The notes under the pieces are model-generated. The model made no database searches. It was not told the origin of the DNA and was given only the letters and a program-made list of their open reading frames with translations. A stretch of 64,000 bases of DNA from Candidatus Thiodiazotropha sp. (ex Monitilora ramsayi) (GTDB taxonomy: Bacteria > Pseudomonadota > Gammaproteobacteria > Chromatiales > Chromatiaceae): the NCBI GenBank assembly GCA_025655575.1, contig JAHXIP010000014.1, positions 22,282-86,281 of the forward strand, written 5' to 3'. Positions 30,726-39,465 of the stretch are shown here, in pieces. The translations under genes and the position numbers were made by a program. The number at the start of each line of letters is the position of its first letter. Within the stretch, counting starts at the first letter, position 1.

Positions 30726-31513
30726 TGGGCAAGCCCAACCTTTAGATTCAGGTCGGGTAGATAAGGCAAATTCAGAATGGTCTTGTTTCTTGCCGCCAGT
30801 GCTTCAAGCAGCGGGAGTGATCTCGCTGCAGGACTCGCCAGTCGCTGTGCCTCCATCTGGGCGTGCTGCATTTTACTCTCCAACAGATCAGGCTGTGTCT
30901 CTATGTCAATGATCCCCAGGTTGTCCTTGCCTTCAACCTGGTTAGAGATCAGCAGTGAAACCGCAAAGGTCGAATCAATAGTGATGACCTCATTCAGTGG
31001 GGCCGGTGCAGGAAGATCATAAGCCACCAACAAGACCGGCTTGTTTTCGATCACTGTCTGGGTGGCTGCGTCGAGAAGACCCGCAGAAAAGGTGCCGTCT
31101 GAACCTGCGAGGCTGGTGGAAGTCTGCTGATAACCTGCAGCAATGGACCAGTAGCCGGCAGGTGCGTTATGTACCGAGTTATGGAACTGGGTAGGAGAGA
31201 CCGGTCGTTCATCTTGAGTCAGGGCAGTACAGATCTGGTTGATAATATCGAGGTCACCGTGAGTGGAGGCAAACACGGAGAGTAGTTCATCCTGCATTGG
31301 CACCTGGTCCAAAGCGTCAGCGGAGACCTCCAGTGCCAGTTTAATGGTGTTAGTGGTTCGCCTGCGCTCATTGGGTTTCAGCATGGCAGGTTTCAGCGGT
31401 GGCAAGGGTTCTTGTCGATAAGGTGTCATTCCTTGCAAGACGGCGACAGATTCTCGCCAACCGGGTAGACCGGGCGCCATCAGGCCGACTGCATGAATAG
31501 CGACCCGAATCAT
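30719..31513 (-). CDS. Beta-ketoacyl synthase chain-length factor (ApeC-like)
   Basis: A 264-residue, shortened ketosynthase-like protein. It shows F-H-N-S-V-H-N-A-P-A-G-Y-W and L-A-G-S-D-G-T-F-S-A-G-L-L, where a functional ketosynthase would carry the nucleophilic Cys; no Cys is present there, so it is expected to be catalytically silent and to form a heterodimer with the adjacent ketosynthase, setting polyene length. It starts inside the ketosynthase stop (4-bp ATGA overlap), which supports 1:1 production. Confidence 0.88.
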   Translation of the reverse strand: MIRVAIHAVGLMAPGLPGWRESVAVLQGMTPYRQEPLPPLKPAMLKPNERRRTTNTIKLALEVSADALDQVPMQDELLSVFASTHGDLDIINQICTALTQDERPVSPTQFHNSVHNAPAGYWSIAAGYQQTSTSLAGSDGTFSAGLLDAATQTVIENKPVLLVAYDLPAPAPLNEVITIDSTFAVSLLISNQVEGKDNLGIIDIETQPDLLESKMQHAQMEAQRLASPAARSLPLLEALAARNKTILNLPYLPDLNLKVGLAQC

Positions 31514-32703
31514 ACGGGTCGTCCAAACAGCAGGCTGCAGTTATTGCCGCCAAAACCGAAGGAGTTTGTCAGGGCATGGTTGAGCTTTCGTTGCTCTGCC
31601 GTGAGTGTCACGTTCGCATACAGCTCCGGGTCTGGATTTTCCGTTTGTAGATTCGGTGGAACCAGGTCGGAATTGAGACACAGCAGGGAGATGATCGCCT
31701 CTGTTATACCCGCTGCCCCCAGTGTATGACCGATAAAGCCCTTGGTCGAGCTGCAGCTGACCCGATTGCCGAAGCACTGGACCACAGCCTTGTCTTCCGC
31801 CAGGTCGTTAGCACGCGTGGCAGTACCGTGCAGGTTGATATAGTCAATGTCGTCCGGTGTGACACCAGCACGGTCCAGTGCCTGTTGCATGGCAAGCACG
31901 GCCCCGGCACCTTGTGGATGAGGGGTGGACATATGATAGGCGTCACTCGATTCGCCGTAGCCCAAAAGCCTCGGTCCTGTAGGTGCAGCATCAGCTTTTT
32001 CGAGAAGTGCAAAACCTGCTGCCTCTCCAATGTTGATGCCCTGTCGATCGATGTCCCAGGGACGGCAGGGGGCCTCGGAGATCAGGTCCAGCGAGTTGAA
32101 ACCATAGAGTGTGGTCATGCAGAGGGAATCGACGCCCCCCACTACTGCTGCATCGCATAGACCGGCCTCGATATATCGATGGGCAGTAGCAAATACCTTG
32201 GCGCTGGAAGAGCAGGCGGTGGAGATCGCCAATGCGGGTCCGCGCAGTCCTAGAAACGCCCTGGGAAATGAGGCGGAAGAGAATACATTGTGTGTTTTCT
32301 CGGGCTCGTAGTCAGCGCGTAATTGCCCCGTTGTCGGATTTTTATGCAGATAGGCCTGTTCGGTGGTGGCGATGCCTGAGGTACTGGTGCCGATAAAAAT
32401 CCCGATTCGTTCTACACCATATTGTGAGATGGCCCTGCCAACAGACTCAGAGAAATCGTCCTGTTGTAGCGCAAGATAGGCCAGGCGATTATTACGGCAG
32501 TCATACGTAGAGAGATTTTCCGGCAATACTATAGCTTCCAATCCATCGACCCGGCCGATCCATGTCTTCAGGCCGACATCCTCAAGATCACAGGGGCGCA
32601 AACCACTTCTTCCCTCCAATAGGGCAACATGTGAGGCGTTGTTACCTCGTCCAAGGGCATTGGTCAGGGTATAGCTGGAAATAGTGAGTGGTGAGATTGC
32701 CAT
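31510..32703 (-). CDS. Beta-ketoacyl-ACP synthase of the polyene cluster (ApeO-like)
   Basis: A 397-residue KAS I/II-type ketosynthase with the catalytic triad visible: Cys in S-T-A-C-S-S-S, His in H-G-T-A-T and His in G-H-T-L-G-A-A-G. The C-terminus N-S-F-G-F-G-G-N-N is typical. It would condense malonyl-ACP with the growing aryl polyene, paired with the chain-length factor encoded next. A 106-bp non-coding gap plus a stub reading frame separate it from the AMP ligase upstream. Confidence 0.93.
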   Translation of the reverse strand: MAISPLTISSYTLTNALGRGNNASHVALLEGRSGLRPCDLEDVGLKTWIGRVDGLEAIVLPENLSTYDCRNNRLAYLALQQDDFSESVGRAISQYGVERIGIFIGTSTSGIATTEQAYLHKNPTTGQLRADYEPEKTHNVFSSASFPRAFLGLRGPALAISTACSSSAKVFATAHRYIEAGLCDAAVVGGVDSLCMTTLYGFNSLDLISEAPCRPWDIDRQGINIGEAAGFALLEKADAAPTGPRLLGYGESSDAYHMSTPHPQGAGAVLAMQQALDRAGVTPDDIDYINLHGTATRANDLAEDKAVVQCFGNRVSCSSTKGFIGHTLGAAGITEAIISLLCLNSDLVPPNLQTENPDPELYANVTLTAEQRKLNHALTNSFGFGGNNCSLLFGRPV

Positions 32704-32809
32704 CGTTATCTGTCATCGCTGGATCAGGCAGTCGTGCATGCGACAGCCGCACATTATGCGAGTCCTGATGGCGCAGCACAATGGTGATGAAGAGATTCTT
32801 TATGACAGT

Positions 32810-32857
32810 TTAGGAATAAAATTCCTCTTGCGACATATGGATCCAGTGTTCAGGCAT
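32810..32857 (-). other. Fifteen-codon stub frame coupled to the AMP ligase stop
   Basis: An ATG at 32857 overlaps the AMP ligase TGA (arrangement ATGCCTGA) and opens M-P-E-H-W-I-H-M-S-Q-E-E-F-Y-S before a TAA at 32812-32810. The frame continues without further stops to the ketosynthase start. The coupling geometry is like that of real operon genes, so this may be the remnant of a lost cluster gene, or chance. Confidence 0.25.
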
Positions 32858-34211
32858 TTTCTTGATTGGACTGATTATCATTTCGCAGGGAATTCAGTAA
32901 TGCTTCAAGCGCACTCTTCGGTAATTTACCGGTGGCGTTGCGTGGAAGTGACTCGACCAGATGCAGCGGTCGGGGCAGGAAGACTTCATCGATCGAGTTC
33001 GCCAACGCTTGCAAGATCTCTCGCTTCGTCAGTGAAGGTGCCACCACGAGAGCCGATAGGCGTAGATTTTCCCTCCTATTACCTTCGGGTAATAGGAAGG
33101 TGCCATCGATCACGCCCGGAATATGGGTCAATTGATGATTAAGGTCACTCAGCGAGGCCCGCTTTCCTGCAATTTTTAGTATGTCGCTGTCGCGTCCCAG
33201 CAGTTGGAAGCTGTTATCGGCATTGAGCTGGATATGGTCGTTGAGCATTATTTTATCGGTTAAATGTCCCCCTTCAACTTCGCAGCCTTCCGTATGGGTA
33301 TGGATCTCGATGCCGTCATAGAGCTTCCATAGGGCATCGACCGCCGTATGCCTGCCTGCTATGGATCCTGTTTCTGTTGATCCGTAGATCTCGAAGACTT
33401 GTGTATCCATTTGCTGCTCGGCTTCAGTAGCCAACGACTGTGTAAGTGGTGCAGTGGCGGAGATGATGAATGCTATAGAAGGCCAATCGAGCCCTGCAGC
33501 GACACAGGCACGAAGGTGAAGCGGTGTCGTGACCAGTACCCGTGGGCCAGGTAACCGTGACAGTGCCTGGCAGATATCCGCAGGAAAAAAAGGGCGTCCC
33601 GTGTCGATGCCGATGGCGCCCTGCCATGGAAAAATAATAGCGGTGGCAAGACCGTACATGTGTTGTGAGGGCACGGTAGCCACAATGCTCTTGATGCTGT
33701 GTGTGTTAAATGGAAAGTGTGCCAGGGCAAGCGCTGCTTCTGTCTTCAGATTGTCCCAGCTTTTAGGATGCATTTTGGGTTTGCCGGTGCTCCCTGAAGT
33801 AAAGAGGATTGCCGCTGTTTGATCGGGTTCTAACAATACCGATCCCGATTTTAACGGAGGTTTACCTTGCATCAGATCTTTGTAGTTGATGTGCGAAGTG
33901 GCGATTTCCCCAGTCGGTTGCTCTGTCAGACAATAGCTATCCGGAAAATCTTCCAGCAGGTTATTGACCGCTCCTGCCGTTGCGTTTTGCGGCATCAGGG
34001 TGATTTGTCTGCGTCGCAGGGCCGCAGCAAAGCCCACCATGAAGCGATAGCGGTCATCACAGAGGTTGAACACGTAGCGATGGTCCGGCAGACCATTGGC
34101 GGCCCGCTCCACATCGAGGAGAAAGTCCGCTGCTGAGATGGGCTGGCCCCTCCGAAAGGCAACGGTCTGTGCCGGTTGGTGGTGTAGCAGCTGGGTATTA
34201 TTTCCTTTCAT
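32850..34211 (-). CDS. AMP-dependent acyl/aryl-ACP or CoA ligase (ApeH-like)
   Basis: An adenylate-forming enzyme of about 453 residues. The P-loop L-F-T-S-G-S-T-G-K-P-K, the E-I-Y-G-S-T-E-T-G motif, the G-R-D-S-D-I-L-K hinge and the C-terminal P-R-N-A-T-G-K-L with the catalytic Lys are present. In aryl-polyene clusters this enzyme loads the aromatic starter acid on the ACP. ATG 34211 is chosen over ATG 34226 because GGAAG lies upstream and it forms an ATGA overlap with the preceding gene. Confidence 0.88.
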   Translation of the reverse strand: MKGNNTQLLHHQPAQTVAFRRGQPISAADFLLDVERAANGLPDHRYVFNLCDDRYRFMVGFAAALRRRQITLMPQNATAGAVNNLLEDFPDSYCLTEQPTGEIATSHINYKDLMQGKPPLKSGSVLLEPDQTAAILFTSGSTGKPKMHPKSWDNLKTEAALALAHFPFNTHSIKSIVATVPSQHMYGLATAIIFPWQGAIGIDTGRPFFPADICQALSRLPGPRVLVTTPLHLRACVAAGLDWPSIAFIISATAPLTQSLATEAEQQMDTQVFEIYGSTETGSIAGRHTAVDALWKLYDGIEIHTHTEGCEVEGGHLTDKIMLNDHIQLNADNSFQLLGRDSDILKIAGKRASLSDLNHQLTHIPGVIDGTFLLPEGNRRENLRLSALVVAPSLTKREILQALANSIDEVFLPRPLHLVESLPRNATGKLPKSALEALLNSLRNDNQSNQENA

Positions 34212-34873
34212 ATCAGCTTCCGCCATTCGATACGTCGTAGTGACAATAGAAAGGCTGTAAATCCTGGATGTTTCAGATGGGGGAGTTTGTGTATGCGTAC
34301 GCGGTATTCAATAAAAAAAACCAATCCAATCAGTGCGTAGTTTATAAAATTGGTGAACAACGACCAAATTTCAGGTGTGGCAAAAAAAGCCAGTAGTACG
34401 CTCTCCACTATCATGATCATAAACAGGGCTGACCAGAGAACCGTGACACCATAGGTATAGCGTATAGCAATAGGATCGAGCTTGTGTCCGTGCATTATCT
34501 CAGCGAAGCGTGAAATCAGTGGTTGTTTCCCCGGTAACAGGGTGCTGGAGAAAAGCATGAAAAGTATGCCATTGATCAGAATGGGGGGCAGCTTCAGTAC
34601 CAGCACAGGATCGCCCGCTTGTGTGTAGAGCCAAGCAGCAAGCATTCCCCCGCCTGAGAGAAAGAACCATCCAATCCGGTGTTTGTTGGCAAGCATACTT
34701 AGGCCTGATAGCCATATCAGACCAAGTAGAATAGTGGCGGCAGGCAGCAGGCTTCCATTGTCCAGTATCCCGAGGTGGAGTGTCAGCGGATAGGCGATCA
34801 GTAACAACAGCAAAGTTCTGTGTAACCATTGATGGAAACGGTGTGTCGTTGGCAGGGATACCTGATCGGTCAT
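34208..34873 (-). CDS. Polytopic membrane protein of the polyene cluster (ApeG-like)
   Basis: A 221-residue protein with about five to six hydrophobic segments (T-L-L-L-L-L-I-A-Y-P; G-L-I-W-L-S-G-L; W-F-F-L-S-G-G-G-M-L-A-A; L-I-N-G-I-L-F-M-L-F; F-M-I-M-I-V-E-S-V; Y-A-L-I-G-L-V-F-F). It resembles the COG4648-type membrane proteins that recur in aryl-polyene clusters, function unknown. ATG 34873 overlaps the exporter stop (ATGA) and its own stop overlaps the ligase start (ATGA), so all three are coupled. Confidence 0.8.
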   Translation of the reverse strand: MTDQVSLPTTHRFHQWLHRTLLLLLIAYPLTLHLGILDNGSLLPAATILLGLIWLSGLSMLANKHRIGWFFLSGGGMLAAWLYTQAGDPVLVLKLPPILINGILFMLFSSTLLPGKQPLISRFAEIMHGHKLDPIAIRYTYGVTVLWSALFMIMIVESVLLAFFATPEIWSLFTNFINYALIGLVFFIEYRVRIHKLPHLKHPGFTAFLLSLRRIEWRKLI

Positions 34874-37230
34874 CGGTGGATGGCCGCTTTCGGCGCAGAG
34901 GCTGAAATGGAAAATGTGTAGGTGGTCAGAAAACTCATGCTGACACCGGTAGCAACGGTCACACCAATGGCATGCAGAACGGGAATGCTGGATGTGGCAA
35001 GAATTGTAAAGACACTGATTGTGCTTAAAGCACAAACTCCCAGGGCATGCAGTGTACTGTTTCTTTCGATTTGATCGTGGGGTTTGCGGGAGAAGAAGAG
35101 GCTGTAGTCGATACCGATGCCCAATACCAGCATGAGAGAGATCAGATGAAAGAGGTTCATGGCCTCTCCCGTCAGTCGCAGTAGGGAGATAGTCAGCAGA
35201 ATAGCCAGGGCTATTGGTGACAGGGTGGCTATTGCTTGCCGCAGTGATCTTAGACCTACCCAGAGGATAACCAGCATCAAACAAACACCGAGCAGGACAT
35301 GCTGAATAACCTCATTTCGAAAGTCTCCGATTAGCCGGCTTGTTTCTTTGCGAAGATTGAAATATTGCACACCGGGCAGCCCTTTGTTTAGTCGGTATGA
35401 AAGGGCATCACTATCGATCACGTGTTGTAGTGGAGCCAGTGCCAGCCAACCATCCGTTGTTTGCCGGATAAACGGTGCAAGGCGATCCAGCAATAGTGTG
35501 TCTTTTGTCATCTCATAGGTCAGTGGAGAAAGTGACCGGCTGGCCTTGATGTCTTTAACAAAGGGGGCAAAGGCATCTGGGCGAAAAGGCAACCCTTCGA
35601 GAGACTGTTGAACACGTTGAGTTAACAGATCCGGCTCTGGTAAGCGGGACTGTCGTTGACGCTGCAACTGCTGACTCGGTAAATAATCACAGAGTAGTGT
35701 GGCGCCACCCAGTAATTGATCCTCCATGGCGGTTTGAATGACCTGTTTCAGTGACTCGCAACGTTGCAGTAACTGTTCCATGTCACTCCCTTTTATCAGG
35801 ATCATCTGATTAGTTTCGTTGGCTTCGAGTTGTTTTCTCAGATCACGGTCCTGAGTTATCAGGGATGCCGGCAGAGGCGAGAGCACCGCAATATCGTCAT
35901 TCCAAAGATCACGCGATGAGAGCATCGACCACAGGATAATAACAATGGAAGCAAGTATGAGCGTGATGGGTAACCGATGATGCCGATTGGCCAGTAATGA
36001 GACCAGGGCAGCTCCCCTGTGTTGAGGCGGGATGAATGACTTGGTGTAAAGATGTGGTAATAAATAGCGGCTGCTGAGTGCGGCGGTCATCAGCCCGATC
36101 AGGGTAAAGATACCAAGTTGTTTCAGACCCTCGAAAGCAGTGGTGATCAACACCAGGTAACCCAGGCAGGTTGTGATGACACCTAGCCCCAGTGTGCGCC
36201 AGATGCGCATCATGGCGTCGACGGGATGCTCTCTATCTTGGATATGGCTGAAGAGATGGACGGGATAATCCAGCGTGACGCCCAGCAGTGTTATGCCGAA
36301 GGCGAGTGTGATGCCGTGGAGCTCATCGAAGATCCAACTGGTGACGACTATCGATATCAATACGGCACTGAAAAGAGGTAGCGCGGCATAGAGCAGATAG
36401 GGGATATACCGGTAGGCGAGGAAGAGTAGCGTGGCGATGGCTAAAGTGGCGAAAAGACTGAGTAGGCGGCTCTCTCTTTCGATGATGTTTTTGGCTTGTA
36501 CACTAAAGGCGCCGGGACCGCTGATGATCAGTTCATACTGGCCTGATGTATCAAGTTGCTCGAATGCAACTCGAATCTGTTTAAGCATTGATTGGTTCTG
36601 TTCGATGGAGAGCCCGTTTCCTCTGGTCTCAGCCAGAAGGATAGCCATATCGCCTTTACGTGAAGCCCAGACCCCTTCTGAGCGTTTAACGTGTTTCTGT
36701 GACTGCCATTGGCTGAGCATGGCGGCATAGGCACTGGTGGGGTCACGAGGTAGTAGCGATTTGAATGGTGAGGGAATGGGAGATTGCAGTTCCTTGAGCC
36801 GAGTTTGAAGTGCGTTGCTTAAACTGTCTTGTGAGAAAGTTGCCTCTGGATTGAGAAGATAGCGATAATCGAATAGACGAGAATCGATCTCGAAATTGCT
36901 GGGTGTACCATTCTCAACCCGTTTGAACAGGTCGCCTTGACGCAGGGTGCCGAGTAAAGACTGACTGAGATTAGCCCGCTGAAAAGCATCGCCACCGCTG
37001 ATCGCCATCAGCAGGATGCGCGTCGCGTATCCCTGATGGAGTTCCGACAGTAAAAACTGTTGCTCGAAAGAGTCGCCGTCCGGCAGGAAAAGGCTGAGGT
37101 CGGAGCGCAGCTTTGTCTGTTGGCTTATCCACCAGCCACCCAGGATCAGCGCACCCAGCCAGAGGATGAGAAGCGTGTGGCTTTTAGTTTTCACGTGGTG
37201 TGTGAAGCTGGGTAATGATTCGGTCTCCAC
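34870..37230 (-). CDS. MMPL/RND-type exporter of the polyene cluster (ApeM-like)
   Basis: A 786-residue inner-membrane transporter with two repeats, each with one N-terminal membrane helix, a large periplasmic domain and five more helices; the first repeat includes G-I-T-L-L-G-V-T-L-D-Y-P-V-H-L-F-S-H and the second L-G-I-G-I-D-Y-S-L-F-F-S, the D-Y motif of the family. It probably lifts the glycolipid polyene across the inner membrane towards the LolA-like carrier. Starts at GTG 37230 or GTG 37194 both overlap the upstream lolA-like gene. Confidence 0.9.
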   Translation of the reverse strand: METESLPSFTHHVKTKSHTLLILWLGALILGGWWISQQTKLRSDLSLFLPDGDSFEQQFLLSELHQGYATRILLMAISGGDAFQRANLSQSLLGTLRQGDLFKRVENGTPSNFEIDSRLFDYRYLLNPEATFSQDSLSNALQTRLKELQSPIPSPFKSLLPRDPTSAYAAMLSQWQSQKHVKRSEGVWASRKGDMAILLAETRGNGLSIEQNQSMLKQIRVAFEQLDTSGQYELIISGPGAFSVQAKNIIERESRLLSLFATLAIATLLFLAYRYIPYLLYAALPLFSAVLISIVVTSWIFDELHGITLAFGITLLGVTLDYPVHLFSHIQDREHPVDAMMRIWRTLGLGVITTCLGYLVLITTAFEGLKQLGIFTLIGLMTAALSSRYLLPHLYTKSFIPPQHRGAALVSLLANRHHRLPITLILASIVIILWSMLSSRDLWNDDIAVLSPLPASLITQDRDLRKQLEANETNQMILIKGSDMEQLLQRCESLKQVIQTAMEDQLLGGATLLCDYLPSQQLQRQRQSRLPEPDLLTQRVQQSLEGLPFRPDAFAPFVKDIKASRSLSPLTYEMTKDTLLLDRLAPFIRQTTDGWLALAPLQHVIDSDALSYRLNKGLPGVQYFNLRKETSRLIGDFRNEVIQHVLLGVCLMLVILWVGLRSLRQAIATLSPIALAILLTISLLRLTGEAMNLFHLISLMLVLGIGIDYSLFFSRKPHDQIERNSTLHALGVCALSTISVFTILATSSIPVLHAIGVTVATGVSMSFLTTYTFSISASAPKAAIHR

Positions 37231-37780
37231 CCTGTTCGGTCACGACAAATTTTCGAATATCTGCGTGCTGTCCAGTGACTTCTATCTGTGAAACCTGTTG
37301 TGAGAGCGTCGATTCTCTAGGCAATAGTGTGAGCTGCCAGTCATTGTAACTCCCTTTCAGTCGGGTCTCGAAATAGACGGAAAGAGCAGGTAAATCACCC
37401 GCAAGCACCGCTCTCAGGGAAGCAATATAGGCCAATAACTGGGGGGAGTGATCCAGCAACAGGGTTTCCATGCTGCCATCGGATCTTCGGATGGTTAAGC
37501 GGCTCCCTTCTATCCCATATCCGAGACCGTGTGGCGGGTCGAATTGTTTGCTCAGGCTGTTTGGTGCACTAAATGAGAGTGTGCCCTGTGACTCCAGTGC
37601 ATGATTTAAGAGAGAGAGCTCGCGGGTTTCGGTGAAGCGGGTTTCCCGATGCTCGATCTCAGAGAGTTGCAGCATAAGTTGAGCGAGAGTCCAGGTAGAT
37701 GTTTCTGCCTGAATCTGGGTTGTCAGGAGCAGGCCAAGCAGTAGTACTGCACGGCTCAAGAATCTCTGACCAATAGTCAT
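37184..37780 (-). CDS. LolA-like outer-membrane lipid carrier (ApeL-like)
   Basis: A 198-residue periplasmic protein with a signal peptide (cleavage at I-Q-A-E) and a LolA-type half barrel: R-F-T-E-T-R-E-L-S-L-L, G-T-L-S-F-S-A-P-N-S-L, the D-G-S strand pair and L-L-P-R-E-S. LolA proteins carry lipoproteins; this cluster-specific branch is thought to shuttle the polyene lipid across the periplasm. It lies between the acyltransferase and the exporter. Confidence 0.87.
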   Translation of the reverse strand: MTIGQRFLSRAVLLLGLLLTTQIQAETSTWTLAQLMLQLSEIEHRETRFTETRELSLLNHALESQGTLSFSAPNSLSKQFDPPHGLGYGIEGSRLTIRRSDGSMETLLLDHSPQLLAYIASLRAVLAGDLPALSVYFETRLKGSYNDWQLTLLPRESTLSQQVSQIEVTGQHADIRKFVVTEQGGDRIITQLHTPREN

Positions 37781-37826
37781 GTCATAACTCCATCTGGATC
37801 AACAACCATACCCGGTATCTGTCTGG

Positions 37827-38762
37827 TTATCCCGGTACACTATCCTGTGGATTTGCCTCTACGGGGCGTTGATGTGCATCCCAGTAGTCATAGAAATTGA
37901 ACCAGTTGTAGGGTGCTGATCTGGCAAAGTGTTCCAATCGCGCTGCATAGCGTTGAGTCCAATCTTGAATGTCCTTCTCCCGCGATCCACGTTTAAGAGG
38001 GATCTGATCGGCGAATGGTTCAATATGAATCTCGTATCGATTGCCGCCCTTATAGAGCCCAAAAAAGAGGAACACAGGCACCTTGAGGAGGGAGGCAAAC
38101 AATATCGGTCCTTGAGAAAAAGTGGTGGGTTTGTCGAAAAACTGGCAGGTGACTGTCTTTCCGCTATCGGCGACACGGTCACCCAGCATGCCGATAATCG
38201 ATCCCGATGCGGCACTCTCCTTTGCCCGTATCAGGGTATCTGGCTGGCCAAGGGGAATGATATTTTCACTCAGTGAGGGATTGAGCTCTGAAAGAATTCG
38301 AACCATCATCTCATTGTGTTGAGGATACATGAGTATCTTGACCGGAAGTTCTCGCCTCACCACAGCGGTAATACGCAGCACCTCAAAGCTGCCAAGGTGC
38401 GAACCCAACAGCACGCATCCCTTGTTTTGATCCAACAATTCAGCGATCAACTCATGGTTGTTGATGGTCAGATCGAAACAGTCGTACCGGTCAGTCATCA
38501 TGTAGACCCGGTCGAGAATCGTGCTGGCAAAGGTGTGAATGTGTCGTGCGACATCGCGCAGATTCGCGGGTCTGTTCAATGCCAGGCTGAGAAATTCACG
38601 GGAAGCGCGCCGCTGGCTCGATGCGGTGAGCAGGAAATAGAGTGTAATGGGATAGAGTAGACTGCGTGCCGGACCACGCCCTAAATGCAGTGCGACCCAG
38701 CGGATCACATGCAACATGATGTTGGAGCCCCGCTCCTGATGGGCTTTCCAGTCCTTGCTCAA
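37827..38762 (-). CDS. LpxL/HtrB-type lysophospholipid acyltransferase (ApeD-like)
   Basis: A 311-residue acyltransferase with the H-x(4)-E active site seen as L-L-G-S-H-L-G-S-F-E and a following M-L-G-D-R region, with an N-terminal membrane-proximal segment. In lipid A synthesis this fold adds secondary acyl chains; here it probably attaches the aryl polyene from the ACP to a lipid or sugar. It overlaps the hot-dog gene before it by 4 bp (ATGA). Confidence 0.87.
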   Translation of the reverse strand: MSKDWKAHQERGSNIMLHVIRWVALHLGRGPARSLLYPITLYFLLTASSQRRASREFLSLALNRPANLRDVARHIHTFASTILDRVYMMTDRYDCFDLTINNHELIAELLDQNKGCVLLGSHLGSFEVLRITAVVRRELPVKILMYPQHNEMMVRILSELNPSLSENIIPLGQPDTLIRAKESAASGSIIGMLGDRVADSGKTVTCQFFDKPTTFSQGPILFASLLKVPVFLFFGLYKGGNRYEIHIEPFADQIPLKRGSREKDIQDWTQRYAARLEHFARSAPYNWFNFYDYWDAHQRPVEANPQDSVPG

Positions 38763-39073
38763 AGCGGCTCACCCGATGGACTCAGCTTCAATCTGCCAGA
38801 TGAGAGTGGCGTATCTCCCGTGCGGCATTCAAACAACATCTCGCCAGGTTTTTCTCTGTAGACAATGGTGAAGTGCTTACCCGGTTTCAGCGGGTGGAGG
38901 AATTTTGCACTCACCACCTCGCTCACCACAAGGTTTGGATACTTTTGTGTCAATGTGTCAATCACCCGATCGAGAATCAGCGTGCCAGGAATGATGGGAT
39001 TGCCGGGGAAATGGCCTGCCAGACAAGGGTGGTCCTGTCTGAATGGGGCTGTTTTCACTTCCCAATCTGTCAA
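38759..39073 (-). CDS. FabA/FabZ-like hot-dog dehydratase (ApeI-like)
   Basis: A 104-residue hot-dog protein with H-F-P-G-N-P-I-I-P-G-T-L-I-L-D, matching the H-x-x-x-x-P catalytic His loop and central helix of the FabZ class. It is shorter than FabZ (usually about 150 residues). In E. coli the small ApeI dehydratase works with ApeP, which here is the larger hot-dog protein downstream. It is coupled by ATGA overlaps to the ACP before and the acyltransferase after. Confidence 0.82.
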   Translation of the reverse strand: MTDWEVKTAPFRQDHPCLAGHFPGNPIIPGTLILDRVIDTLTQKYPNLVVSEVVSAKFLHPLKPGKHFTIVYREKPGEMLFECRTGDTPLSSGRLKLSPSGEPL

Positions 39074-39333
39074 CGGTTGTCCTGTATGAAACGGGTCAGA
39101 CTGGCGAGAGATGAAAAGATCTCGGTGATGTTTTCATCATCAGCTTTGAGTTGTATACCGTACTGCTGCTTGATGCCCAGAGAGAGTTCCAGTGCGTCAA
39201 TCGAGTCGAGTCCGAGTCCGTCCCGGAACAGCGGTGCCTGGGATTCTATTTCCTCGGCGCTGGTGTCTTCCAGGTTCAAGGTCTCCACAATTAACTTTGC
39301 CACTTCGAGCTCGCTGGGTGAAATGTTGTCCAT
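39070..39333 (-). CDS. Acyl carrier protein of the polyene cluster
   Basis: An 87-residue ACP with the phosphopantetheine site G-L-G-L-D-S-I-D-A-L-E-L-S. It is the first gene of the minus-strand operon and would carry the growing aryl polyene. The ATG at 39333 is preferred to TTG 39348. E. coli aryl-polyene clusters have two ACPs; only this one is visible here. Confidence 0.9.
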   Translation of the reverse strand: MDNISPSELEVAKLIVETLNLEDTSAEEIESQAPLFRDGLGLDSIDALELSLGIKQQYGIQLKADDENITEIFSSLASLTRFIQDNR

Positions 39334-39374
39334 CAAGTTGTTTTCCAATGAAAAAAGTAATTAATGAGGTGGAT

Positions 39375-39431
39375 TCACCCAGGGGGCGCCACTGCGGCAG
39401 TATTCTAACGAAAACCCTGGGTGATTAACAA
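39375..39431 (-). promoter_or_regulatory. Candidate polyene-operon promoter with overlapping inverted repeat
   Basis: On the minus strand, TTGTTA (39431-39426) and TAGAAT (39407-39402) are separated by 18 bp, a good sigma-70 layout. The 10-bp inverted repeat TCACCCAGGG (39375-39384) / CCCTGGGTGA (39415-39424) has one half inside the promoter spacer and the other downstream of the expected start, the classic position for a repressor operator. No regulator gene lies in the cluster. Confidence 0.55.
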
Positions 39432-39465
39432 AGAGTATCGGGTGGGATTTGAAAGTGGTTTCGGC

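Noticed and set aside
34874..35284. Upstream extension of the ApeG-like membrane protein frame
   Set aside because: It overlaps the MMPL exporter gene, has no family similarity, and ATG 34873 forms a standard ATGA junction.
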